From NCBI GenBank assembly GCA_977017575.1, contig CDRNVI010000036.1, forward strand, positions 124,001 to 188,000: 64,000 nt of DNA. The letters run 5' to 3'. Origin of the DNA: Paramoeba atlantica. Its lineage: Eukaryota; Discosea. Shown here piece after piece: positions 55,746-64,000 of the stretch; positions within the stretch are counted from its first letter, which is position 1, and every line of letters starts with the position of its first letter. Below the pieces are notes generated by a model that did no database searches, was not told where the DNA came from, and saw only the letters and a list, made by a program, of their open reading frames with translations. The translations under genes and the position numbers were made by a program.

Positions 55746-58703
55746 CTATTTTCGAGGCCCTTCCCTTAATCTCTCACCTTTCCACTCTTCAATTTCATGC
55801 TTCAGACGTTCGCATTTTTCCCTCACCTCGTCTCTAGCATTAAAGTCAGTGAGTTCGGCGGGCGTAAGCGGCTGTCGGTTAAATGGATTATGCTCGTCAA
55901 AAAGTAAATGGCGGTAGATCGCGTCACGCTCAACCACAACGTCCTCCGGCATCTCTGGCAACGCCACAGGATGCAGCAACACTGCATAGGTAATTTGACA
56001 CATAAACCGCTCGGGTGGGTCTCCCCACAGCGCCTCCTGATCTTGTCGATTCCCGTGTACGGTACGAACGTACGCAAAAAACGATTCTAACTCAGGCAGT
56101 CGATCCGAAAGTACCGCTTTAGCACGCAGAAACGATAAAATCTGATCAAACCCCTCTGGGGAGTAACTCCGTACATCCGCACAGATGGCCTCCGCAAACG
56201 TCTCACGACACGGACTGCGGGCGAGCCCGACAAAGCAGTGGACCAACTGCTCCACCAGTTGTCTGTGCTGAAACCCCGCCTGTTTCATCACATATTCCGG
56301 AACACGTTGAATCTCCCTCATCCGCGGTCCCGCGAGGTGAAGCAAAAAATAATCCAGCATACTCGCGACCTGATCCGTAACCAGACCCTGCAACAACGCC
56401 TCCGGAATCTCCCCACACAGCAGCGCCACAAACGACAGCACCTCCTGCGCAAACAACGCCGAACTCTCCAACCCCCGCAGTCGTTCCACCCCCGTCGTAC
56501 CTCCCCATTCGCCATCTTCATCATCGGTCCTCTCCTCTGGATTCTGTTCACTCCCGACAGCCGAACTCCCCTCTGCATCCCGCGTCCCCTCTATCCCCTG
56601 ACCATTCATCTCCCGCAGCCTCACCAGCGCCACCTCCAGCATCTTATTCGCATCGGACAATACATAACTTATGAATTTCGTAAAGTCCATGCCCCTCTCC
56701 GCGGCCTCTTGCGCCAGCGTGGCTCTGGCCCCCGGGTAGGCCTGCCAGAGGAATCGAAGCACACAGTTGAGATGGTGCCGGGGCGGGAGCTTGTCTTCCC
56801 CTAAGGACTCCACATCGACATAGAGGCGTAGGGCTGTGGAGAGAAGGGACTCGAGGAGATCGGGGGGTACGGCAGAGGGAGAAGCGTTCGTAGGAGGAGT
56901 TGCCGTTGTTACGGTTGTTACGGTTGTTGTTGCTGGGGTCACGGGGATCAGCAACGCGCGCAGGAGAAAGGCATAGCGCCCGCGGTGGTGCTTGTTGGTC
57001 ATGTAGGCGGGGTGGGCAATAAAGGCCGCGACGAAACGGAGCAGGTGGAGGGGTTGTGGGGCACCTGTAGGGAGGGAGGGGAGGCGGATGAGATGGGTGA
57101 GGGTGTCCGCGAGGTCGGTGAAGAGGTCTTGGGGGAGGAGGGACCAGGTGGGGGGGGCGTGGGGGGTGGGGGGGAGGGTGAAGGTGTTGGGTTGGCCGGT
57201 GGCGAGGTAGAAGAGCCAGCGTGTGAGGTAGTGTGCGAAATTCTGGAGATGGCGAAGGAAGGTGGTTTCGTGGAGAACGCTCATCAGAATGAGGAGCATG
57301 CGTTGAATGTGGGAAATGTAAAGCTTTTGGCTTTTATCGGATGGAGTGTGGCGGTTCCGTACCAGTTCATACTGTCTTTGAAGCATGGGGGTAACGGTCT
57401 CTTGGTGTCGAATCAAACCTGCTGTCAAATGAAAATAGTTGAGTCCCATAAAAAATAGATTACTGATGGCAGGAATGACCACGTTCTCGTCGTCTGACTT
57501 GCTTTCGAGGTGCATGGCTCTTATCGGACAATCGGAGTGTGCCCACAAGTTTGGATCCAAGCGAGGAAAGTGCTTGGCGTCATCGGATTGGATGGGTTCT
57601 AGTAGCTGAAAAATTGTGCTTGCCACGTTGAGGAGGCAATGAGGCGTTGATACTTTAAGATAATCGACACGCTCACGGTTCCATATTTCGTTGACGAAAT
57701 ATATTCTGTCAAGGGATCGCATGGCGAGATTTCGATCGCCGTACCGCAATGCACTCTGGAACAAAGTAAAAACGATTTGGTTGCTCGCATTAAATCGAAC
57801 ATGGACCTTCGGATTTAGCTGTGGTAATATTTCGTGCAACTCACCCCATATGGATTCATCGGAAGGCAGGAATTCTTTGGGTGCAATCGTGAAATTTAAC
57901 AAACGTCCTAGTGGAAGTTTCGACAAATTTACACCGTTGTCAATATGTGTCACTATTTCGGAGCCGTTGCTTCGAAATATCCCGTGTTGCAATACGAGTT
58001 GTGGTTCTGCATTAATTATTTGCTGTACAATGTGTACGCAACGGCTGCTGTGTACGCTTGTTGAGTCTATTCCGTGAAACAAAAAGTCAACTAACAATGC
58101 CAAGTCTTTCGACATCCGCTGTTGCTTCATGGCAGCCGTGCAGGCTGAGCGTAAAAAGGAATGCTCAATTTGAAGGGTTTCAGTATGAAGCTTCGAATTG
58201 ATGCGATTTTGTGATTCATGTGGCGCGAGTAAAGACAACGTTTTCACAATGAAAGGTGTTGTTCCATGCCTTATGGACCGCGGAATGGTATTTTCGCCAA
58301 ACATATCTTCGGTCCATTGCAGTATAAAGTACCGCTCGATCAGATGCAAAAGTTCGTCATAGGTTTTTCTTTTTGACCCTGAACAAGTCATCTGATCTAA
58401 CTTTGACTTAATTCTGGAATGAAGCCTAGAAAAACATAACCCGATATCGATTTGCTGTTCCGTTTTATCCTCATTTTCCAACAGAGTATCCAAAACTGAT
58501 ACAAGGCTTAGTTCTGCTACAACAGTACACGGTAACGTGGCAAAAGAATCTGAGTTTTGTTCGTTTGTTACATCAAGAATGCTGTTTCTGTCATTAATTT
58601 GGTTGGATAACGCCTCACACCAGGAGGTGCCGAAAGATGAACGTAAAGAAAGCAAAAAGTCGTCAAGAATATCGCTCTCACTCTGTGCGCAGAAACTATT
58701 CAT
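55746..58703 (-). CDS. UFD2-type ubiquitin chain elongation factor (E4, U-box)
   Basis: 985 aa. The C-terminal U-box (about 896-975) has FMCQITYAVLLHPVALP, RDAIYRHLLFDEHNPFNRQPL and ELTDFNARDEVREKCERLK, matching UFD2's FLDPLMYTIMKDPVILP / HLLSD..DPFNR.PL / V.PNEELR. Before it is the long helical UFD2 core, including LDYFLLHLAGPRMREIQ and FDQILSFLRAK. UFD2 extends ubiquitin chains on Cdc48/p97 clients. A low-complexity Thr/Val/Pro insert lies near 590-615, encoded by a GTTGTTACG-type repeat at 56897-56932. The middle of the gene (about 56.1-57.25 kb) is clearly more GC-rich than both ends. Family assignment is secure. Confidence 0.9.
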   Translation of the reverse strand: MNSFCAQSESDILDDFLLSLRSSFGTSWCEALSNQINDRNSILDVTNEQNSDSFATLPCTVVAELSLVSVLDTLLENEDKTEQQIDIGLCFSRLHSRIKSKLDQMTCSGSKRKTYDELLHLIERYFILQWTEDMFGENTIPRSIRHGTTPFIVKTLSLLAPHESQNRINSKLHTETLQIEHSFLRSACTAAMKQQRMSKDLALLVDFLFHGIDSTSVHSSRCVHIVQQIINAEPQLVLQHGIFRSNGSEIVTHIDNGVNLSKLPLGRLLNFTIAPKEFLPSDESIWGELHEILPQLNPKVHVRFNASNQIVFTLFQSALRYGDRNLAMRSLDRIYFVNEIWNRERVDYLKVSTPHCLLNVASTIFQLLEPIQSDDAKHFPRLDPNLWAHSDCPIRAMHLESKSDDENVVIPAISNLFFMGLNYFHLTAGLIRHQETVTPMLQRQYELVRNRHTPSDKSQKLYISHIQRMLLILMSVLHETTFLRHLQNFAHYLTRWLFYLATGQPNTFTLPPTPHAPPTWSLLPQDLFTDLADTLTHLIRLPSLPTGAPQPLHLLRFVAAFIAHPAYMTNKHHRGRYAFLLRALLIPVTPATTTVTTVTTATPPTNASPSAVPPDLLESLLSTALRLYVDVESLGEDKLPPRHHLNCVLRFLWQAYPGARATLAQEAAERGMDFTKFISYVLSDANKMLEVALVRLREMNGQGIEGTRDAEGSSAVGSEQNPEERTDDEDGEWGGTTGVERLRGLESSALFAQEVLSFVALLCGEIPEALLQGLVTDQVASMLDYFLLHLAGPRMREIQRVPEYVMKQAGFQHRQLVEQLVHCFVGLARSPCRETFAEAICADVRSYSPEGFDQILSFLRAKAVLSDRLPELESFFAYVRTVHGNRQDQEALWGDPPERFMCQITYAVLLHPVALPEMPEDVVVERDAIYRHLLFDEHNPFNRQPLTPAELTDFNARDEVREKCERLKHEIEEWKGERLREGPRK

Positions 58704-58901
58704 AGTGAAGGTAGAGGTAAATAATGCAAAGAAATCTGAAAGAGTTTTAATTAAAGCTTTAAAAGGTTTGCTCCTTTGGTGTTTATAAATCGTAAATCAA
58801 CGATAATTTGAGTAGATTTACGATAATCTGAATGGATACGTCATATCGAAATTGGGATCTTCGAGGATATAAATCACGCTTACATGGACAATTGATGTAT
58901 C

Positions 58902-60755
58902 TCATTTGTTGGATATCTTCGTTTCAGTATCACGAAAATCGAACTGCATGACATCCTTAAGCTCCCATGGGCAAATTTCAATGACCTTACGCATGTCTTC
59001 CACAAGATTTTTACATGCATCTAATGTACGGATGTTATTTGATTCATTGGAAGTGTAACCCACTCTCCCATGTGAAAGCATCACAATGTTTGTACCACTC
59101 AGGCCCATGCGAGCCACTCGACCGACTCGGTGGGCATAAGACTTTGCTGAAGTAGGGATATCAAAATGAATCACGTAGCTTACATCGCGAATATCGAGAC
59201 CGTGAGCAGCTAGATCCGTTGTAACTAAAACAGCACCGTGTTTTGCATCAGTTGTAGGAAATAAATTAACTCTATTGAACCTCGCTGAAACGTGCACCTC
59301 ATGATTAAGAAAATTCAGATATCTCTCCTGCCGTACGGTTGATTTCAACTGTTCATGAAAGGTTATGATTGCAGCTCCTGAAAATGCCAGCCATTTATGC
59401 TCACTCGCCAGCTGAAGCCTTCGTCCGACAAGCTCTGCGCGCCGTCCATTGGCACAAAAGACAATGTGCTTTTGTGAGGGGTGCAAATTTAAAACATGGA
59501 CCAGATAACTCATGTCATAAGAAAACGTAGGAGCAGAAAACAGCACGTACCGATTTGATAGACGGGCTTCCAGCGCTGTCTCATTTTGGAGCTGTATTAC
59601 GGACCAGGGAGGGTGTTTTAAGATACGTACAAGAGGCATGGATGGATCTTTCTGGTCCAATTTATGAGTAAAAATAGTGTCCACAACCTCACAAAGACTT
59701 TCGAATACAGGATCTTCACCATTAACATCTGAATTTCTGCATAAATTTGAACTCTGTGAGATACTGTAAATGCATTTTTCGTTTTCAGGTTTATCTCCTT
59801 GATTCGAAAGTATTCGATCAGACACAAAAATGTTGCGGTTCTGCTCAGACATATCGAGGCCTCGTAAACTAAGAAAATCAGCCACGGCGTTTGAGTGGAG
59901 GCACGTAGCACCAAAAAGCCCAAAATCGATTCGTTGCGAATGCTTCGTATTATCGATGAGTGTCGTCCCGGTTGTGCCATCATTTGTAAAGATATCAATA
60001 TTCCTAAGAATATCAGACATTCGCTGTTTATCTTCTAGCAATACATCTGCTTCATCAAGGATTAGTAACAGCGTATGCTCCCCCCCTTCGTGGCTGCGGG
60101 AAAATATTTCGTCTGTCTTAGCGCCATGCTCGTCGTAACATCGCATACACTTTTCTAACTCAGCTGGTGTAGTAAAAAGAATCACACCACCTCCCCGGGT
60201 CTTCTGTCCTAGTTCGTTTTTTGTTGTCGATGCCTTCGTTTTACCTTCTGAATGCCCAGTGCGAAGCACAGGGGTAATATCGTATGGCAAGCTTGACGTT
60301 AGTTGCTTTGCCACGAGGTAGGATTGTTCCGCAAGAAACGTGCACGGAGAAACAACAACCGCGTGGGTCTGATTACGGCGATATGGCTGGCCATCGTGTG
60401 CGCGTTCATAGTTGCGGTTATACGACAGCAAGCGGTGCAAAACGGGAATAAGAAACCCCAGAGTTTTTCCACACCCCGTGTGAGCTTCTACAACCGCAGA
60501 GCTTCCGATCACTTGGAGGGCAAAAAAAGACAAAGCCTGGCAATGCGTCGCATGTGAAAGGTGAATCGCGCGTTGAAGTGCTCGACGAAGATCCGGGTGT
60601 AAAGGAAGCTGTTCCCACGTAACGAAGAGCACATCATCTGCAGCAACTTTGAGGTCACTTTCCTGCAATGTAGGCAACCTGCGAAGACGAACATTTCCTT
60701 TTACATGGTTCTCAGTTTCTGACAGTCTCCGTTTCTTATTTCTTGTTCGAGGCAT
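58902..60755 (-). CDS. DEAD-box RNA helicase, probably nuclear/nucleolar
   Basis: 617 aa. A basic start (MPRTRNKKRRLSE) looks like a nuclear localisation signal. Motifs: AHTGCGKT (motif I, 91-98), LLILDEADVLLED (motif II), GLFGATCLH where motif III normally reads SAT, VLVTTDLAAHGLDIRDVSYVIHFDIP (motif V region) and YAHRVGRVARMG (motif VI). The region between motifs I and II has a long acidic/Lys-rich insert (TKASTTKNELGQKTRGGG), and another insert follows motif III. Ribosome biogenesis is the commonest role for such proteins. The Gly in place of the Ser of motif III could reduce coupling of ATP hydrolysis to unwinding. Confidence 0.88.
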   Translation of the reverse strand: MPRTRNKKRRLSETENHVKGNVRLRRLPTLQESDLKVAADDVLFVTWEQLPLHPDLRRALQRAIHLSHATHCQALSFFALQVIGSSAVVEAHTGCGKTLGFLIPVLHRLLSYNRNYERAHDGQPYRRNQTHAVVVSPCTFLAEQSYLVAKQLTSSLPYDITPVLRTGHSEGKTKASTTKNELGQKTRGGGVILFTTPAELEKCMRCYDEHGAKTDEIFSRSHEGGEHTLLLILDEADVLLEDKQRMSDILRNIDIFTNDGTTGTTLIDNTKHSQRIDFGLFGATCLHSNAVADFLSLRGLDMSEQNRNIFVSDRILSNQGDKPENEKCIYSISQSSNLCRNSDVNGEDPVFESLCEVVDTIFTHKLDQKDPSMPLVRILKHPPWSVIQLQNETALEARLSNRYVLFSAPTFSYDMSYLVHVLNLHPSQKHIVFCANGRRAELVGRRLQLASEHKWLAFSGAAIITFHEQLKSTVRQERYLNFLNHEVHVSARFNRVNLFPTTDAKHGAVLVTTDLAAHGLDIRDVSYVIHFDIPTSAKSYAHRVGRVARMGLSGTNIVMLSHGRVGYTSNESNNIRTLDACKNLVEDMRKVIEICPWELKDVMQFDFRDTETKISNK

Positions 60756-61224
60756 TCTTTAAAGCATTGATTTCTTTGGCGTGCATGGCTTGGGTTTCAT
60801 TGACAGTCTTCTGAAGAAATTAAAAATGCTTCTAAATACATTTGTTTCTGTTCCCATTTGAACACTTCTAGTAGAAGGGTTGCGATTCCTTTTCTTACCA
60901 TCTAAAAATAAATCTAATTTGACCCTACTTATGACTACACGTGGTACATGAAGTTAAGAAAACTGCGTTACATTTAGGCAAGGGGTGTAAATTCATGTGA
61001 TCTCACGGTATCTCAGTTTGAGTTTTATCTGGAGTGCATAATGGGAGAGAGACAATGGGAAAGATTATGCGCCATTGTTTGTGCTGTAGAGCACAATTTT
61101 TTTTCGTGCTGTTTGTTTGTGTGATCTCTTGTGATCTCAGCTCTATCCCCGCTCATGGACATCCGACCCCTTCGTTGCGGATAAGCTTCTCCTTGAATGC
61201 TCATGCGTGACTCTGGGACAGACT
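60756..61224. other. Intergenic spacer, no gene seen
   Basis: Spacer between the Pumilio-type gene and the helicase. GTGATCTC is repeated at 60998, 61121 and 61130. No frame of note. Confidence 0.45.
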
Positions 61225-62829
61225 TTATGATTGGAAAGCAAGGTTACTTGCAAAAGCTCGTTTATTAAATTCTGGAGGTAAAAATGTTACGTAATATGGT
61301 TTTAATGTTTCCTCGGTACTGGCTTCAAAGTATGGAAAACTGTGCGATGTCTGCTTTTCGGAATCGAGTGTGGGCGCAGGGTATCGAAGTTCAATGGAGT
61401 GAGGAACGTTAGTGTAGTTATGTTCTTCCCTACTTTTTCTGTCAAGGATGCCAGCATTCTCAACCACTCCTGTCTGGCCTTCTGAGGTTCCATGTTCGCG
61501 AACAGAAGAAATGCTCAAATAGAGGACGCCTTTTTGTCGATCAGTACAGTGGTTTGCTATACTCTGCACAAAGTACATTAAATCCATGCTAGAATGACTT
61601 TCCGACGCGTGCTCAACGAACCAAAGTATTATCAAGTCCCGAATATCAGTAGAAGCAGACGCGAATAATTTAATGACGAACTCAGCACTGTGATCACGCG
61701 ATATGAACGAAGACAAAGCACTCTTGTCGTCCGCAAATTTTAATAGGGTACGGGAAATGTGAGCAGTAACGTACTCTGAAGAGAAATCTAAAATGTAACT
61801 AAGCAGAGTGATGCCGTAAGGATCAGTTAAAAATTCTCCCGTATTCTCGAGTACGTGTCCCACAAGAAAAGCTTTGCTCTGGGATGGGAGCATAGAAAAC
61901 AGATATTCGAGTAAACTGCAACCCTCTGCAGATTTAGCCAAATACACTAATGCAGACACAATTTGATGCAGAAAGGGGTCGAGTAGGTCAGGAAACTCAC
62001 AGAGCCAACCCTTATGTTTTATCCGTTGGAGAAGTCTACGAATTACGTGGGCTCCATTTCTGTCCCGTAATGTTCTTAGTAAAGGAAACTCAGTGGTGTG
62101 GTTTTCGTTCGTCGCACACAGGTACTTCAAAAAAAGTGATGCTTGATCAACAGATTCGAGACTTTCTACGACTTTCCGAATTGGATAAGTACTTCGCTCA
62201 TTGCATCCTAACATCCGTATGGAAGGTGCGAGTAGTTCAATCAATTCGGATCGTTGTGTACAATCGCACAACTCAAAAATACGTTGGAAAACGGAAGCCG
62301 CGTGTCGCCGGGTTAGTAGATCGCTTAATTGTGTTTCCGTTAGCACTTGAAACTCCGAGTAAAGGGTTTCAATATCCCCCCTAGTGGCGTCTTGGAGAAT
62401 ACGAAGAAGTAGACGAGAGCCGGACTCTTCTTTGCTCAACGAGACTATGCGGCCAGCTAATGCGACAAGAGGAACAGGGTCCGGTTGCACAGGGACCGGA
62501 GGTGACAGCGACAAATCACGTATCGGAGTTACTGTGCACGGATACACTTCTTGGAAAGAGTCTGAGCTCATGTTCGGGGCATCGAATGAGGTTGTCGGGA
62601 CACATGGATAGTGAGGCATCGTAGAGGAGATCGTGTGACATAAGGGAATATCGGTGTGAGGGGAAAGCGATGGGGAGGGGGATAGCTCGTAAGACCATGA
62701 AACAGGTGGGACCGGGGGTGACAGAAGAAATCCACGTGAGTCCATATAGAAAATAGTTAAATACGCAGGATATGACACACAATGATATTGTGGAATAATA
62801 TACAATAATACAAACACTACTGTATACAA
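61225..62829 (-). CDS. Pumilio/PUF-repeat RNA-binding protein
   Basis: 534 aa. The N-terminal ~120 residues are Pro/Ser-rich and probably disordered (LSPSPSLSPHT...PVPVQPDPVP). From about 125 to 440 there are consecutive PUF-type helical repeats with the LSKEESGSRLLLRIL, LLTRRHAASVFQRIFEL, ERSTYPIRKVVESL, DRNGAHVIRRLLQRI, AKSAEGCSLLEYLFSML, DPYGITLLSYILDF and RDHSAEFVIKLFAS patterns (the xxxGxxLLxxxL / NGxHVIxxxL motif). These base-recognition triplets are altered in several repeats. PUF proteins bind 3' UTRs and regulate mRNA decay and translation; kinetoplastids have about ten. Which one this is cannot be said. Confidence 0.88.
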   Translation of the reverse strand: MYTVVFVLLYIIPQYHCVSYPAYLTIFYMDSRGFLLSPPVPPVSWSYELSPSPSLSPHTDIPLCHTISSTMPHYPCVPTTSFDAPNMSSDSFQEVYPCTVTPIRDLSLSPPVPVQPDPVPLVALAGRIVSLSKEESGSRLLLRILQDATRGDIETLYSEFQVLTETQLSDLLTRRHAASVFQRIFELCDCTQRSELIELLAPSIRMLGCNERSTYPIRKVVESLESVDQASLFLKYLCATNENHTTEFPLLRTLRDRNGAHVIRRLLQRIKHKGWLCEFPDLLDPFLHQIVSALVYLAKSAEGCSLLEYLFSMLPSQSKAFLVGHVLENTGEFLTDPYGITLLSYILDFSSEYVTAHISRTLLKFADDKSALSSFISRDHSAEFVIKLFASASTDIRDLIILWFVEHASESHSSMDLMYFVQSIANHCTDRQKGVLYLSISSVREHGTSEGQTGVVENAGILDRKSREEHNYTNVPHSIELRYPAPTLDSEKQTSHSFPYFEASTEETLKPYYVTFLPPEFNKRAFASNLAFQS

Positions 62830-62995
62830 ACAGTAACAGTACAGTTGTACGTACAGTACACACAGTGCAGCATTGCAACAATTTAAACCTTGGTATGTAC
62901 TACACTACATAGTATCTATACAGCATGTAACACATGTACATGTACATACATGTACTCTTCTTTTATACATGCATGTATTGTTCTCCAACACTTCT

Positions 62996-63646
62996 TCAAA
63001 GTGAATATCCTGAGCTCATTTTGACAATATCGGGTATAATGCCGTCCTTCGGTATGACCTTGGAACCAATTAAGAGTATACTTGTTAATTTTTTCGGCAA
63101 AGCAGTAAAGTCAACTACTCCATAGCTTACCTTACAGGAGAAGCTTGTAAGTGATAAAAAAAGTAAGCTCGCTGGCAATTTTGTAAAATCGAGGGGCCCT
63201 TCGAGGTAATTTTCATTCAAACTCAGAGACAACAGTTCAGGAGGGAGAGTACATAGGTCGACGTGTCCCATCACTGTACCATAACTAGCGTCCAAGGTAT
63301 GTAACCCATTCGGAAGGCTCGCCGTGGGTAAAACTCCAGTCAGGAAGTTGCTGGAAAAGTATCGGCTACACCGCCACCCAGCGGTAACCTCTACGATACA
63401 AGCTTTCTCGGGCAAAAGTTCCCAGCGCAGTTTGCCACGAAGCGCGAATCCTTTCCACGAGATTTTGTAAATTTCACCCGTCGATTCACAAGACACTCCG
63501 TCCCATTTACTTGCCGGAGTTTCTGCGGACCAGCTGTAGTGAGGGTTTTCTATTTCTGCTATCACCCGCATGAGTGTAATTTCTTGTGGGAGATTACCCG
63601 TGACGCGCCCCCGTCGAGTTGGCAGCTCCTCGCACTCATCCATCAA
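62996..63646 (-). CDS. Leucine-rich repeat protein with plant-type N-terminal cap (paralogue)
   Basis: 216 aa. Same layout as the LRR gene at 15608-16441: LPQE near residue 19, then YSW...ASKWDGVSC (cap, here Ser replaces the first Cys), a strand region, and about four LRRs (LPNGLHTLDAS, LPPELLSLSLNENYLEGPLDFTK, LPASLLFLSLTS, LPKKLTSILLIG), fewer and more eroded than in the paralogue. No signal peptide. The two genes are 46 kb apart in the same array, so the family is dispersed rather than tandem. Confidence 0.8.
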   Translation of the reverse strand: MMDECEELPTRRGRVTGNLPQEITLMRVIAEIENPHYSWSAETPASKWDGVSCESTGEIYKISWKGFALRGKLRWELLPEKACIVEVTAGWRCSRYFSSNFLTGVLPTASLPNGLHTLDASYGTVMGHVDLCTLPPELLSLSLNENYLEGPLDFTKLPASLLFLSLTSFSCKVSYGVVDFTALPKKLTSILLIGSKVIPKDGIIPDIVKMSSGYSL

Positions 63647-64000
63647 CCTACTTTTTTCACGAGTATGAGAAAAATGAGAAAATGTCTATTGCAGTAAGCC
63701 GTAGAACCAAGAGAATTGCAGAATCAAACCGTAGTACAAGTAAATTGCCCGTTGAAAATTAGCTTCGGTTTCCCCTATCTAACAGTGATTATAACAGATT
63801 ATCTGACAGGGATACAATGTATATATACAATGTGTATGTCAAAATTAAGAAGGCAGATGGCACAAACGCTGTACTGGGAAATGCCGCTGAACGCCACCGT
63901 ATTCGACGCGAAACGGCCGCACTTCACTTTCTTGAAAAACCACCTCTCTACAGTAGTTGAAGTGTGGAGAAAGCATCATACTGGTTCTCCTATGTGGATG
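63647..64000. other. Right-edge spacer with competing open frames running off the window
   Basis: From 63830 a plus-strand frame (MCMSKLRRQMAQTLYWEM...) stays open to the window end, and on the minus strand a frame from the window edge stays open to a TAA at 63845-63847 (ending QRLCHLPS). Both are about 50-57 codons. The minus one would continue the array; the plus one would make a divergent strand-switch here. They cannot be separated from this sequence. Confidence 0.3.

Noticed and set aside
56238-57458. Plus-strand frames of 188 and 157 codons over the UFD2 gene
   Set aside because: Low-complexity antisense readings (Gly/Glu/Val or Arg/Gln-rich) of a secure gene in its GC-rich middle.
1-64000. 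tRNA, rRNA, CRISPR arrays and LTR or other virus-derived elements
   Set aside because: Looked for B-box-like words, regular spaced repeats, reverse transcriptase, integrase and capsid-like frames by eye; none convincing.

Overview
The window looks like nuclear DNA of a free-living or endosymbiotic kinetoplastid (Euglenozoa). About 33 protein genes can be supported. All of them are intronless and lie on the minus strand from about 63.6 kb down to 0.26 kb; the only convincing plus-strand coding is inside a transposon. One long same-strand, intron-free array covering unrelated functions is what a kinetoplastid polycistronic transcription unit looks like. The methionyl-tRNA synthetase also resembles the trypanosome enzyme, including an N-terminal appended domain (compared from memory, not by a search). 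The moderate GC, the relaxed 150-800 bp spacers and the DNA transposon do not suggest Leishmania or Trypanosoma. A prokinetoplastid such as Perkinsela, or a bodonid relative, is a guess.

Layout, read along the transcribed (minus) strand from right to left. 64-53 kb: an LRR protein, a Pumilio-type RNA-binding protein, a DEAD-box helicase, a UFD2-type E4 ubiquitin ligase, a small membrane protein and an XRCC2-like RAD51 paralogue. 53.4-51.3 kb: a gene-free nest of foldback, Stowaway/mariner-like repeats. 51-36 kb: a propeller/helical protein, methionyl-tRNA synthetase, an RBBP6/Mpe1-like RING protein, PIG-V, an uncertain small ORF, a candidate ORC3, an EDC4/Ge-1-like protein, NAD(P)HX epimerase and an RNase kappa-like protein. 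36-16 kb: an unknown protein with a signal peptide, VMP1, alanine aminotransferase, Pcc1, ELF1, an RluA-type pseudouridine synthase, a Vps45-type SM protein, a second DEAD-box helicase, presequence protease, deoxyribose-phosphate aldolase, mitochondrial uL14 and a second LRR protein. 15.1-7.7 kb: an accessory island with a DDE transposon on the plus strand, a head-to-tail deletion derivative, a long hairpin, AT-rich direct repeats and a decayed reading frame. 7.7-0.26 kb: a membrane protein, a LYR-motif protein, an unknown ORF, a PTB-like RRM protein and acetyl-CoA synthetase.

The genes do not form a pathway operon. They are housekeeping functions: mitochondrial (uL14m, PreP, LYR, probably the pseudouridine synthase), acetate/alanine metabolism, mRNA fate (PTB-like, PUF, EDC4-like, Mpe1-like), membrane trafficking and GPI synthesis, and DNA replication/repair. 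This is as expected where transcription is polycistronic and control is post-transcriptional. No tRNA, rRNA or CRISPR was recognised. The most interesting items are the transposon pair, the nested TA-flanked foldback repeats, the LRR proteins with a plant-style N-terminal cap, the candidate ORC3, and the XRCC2-like protein without a Walker A motif.
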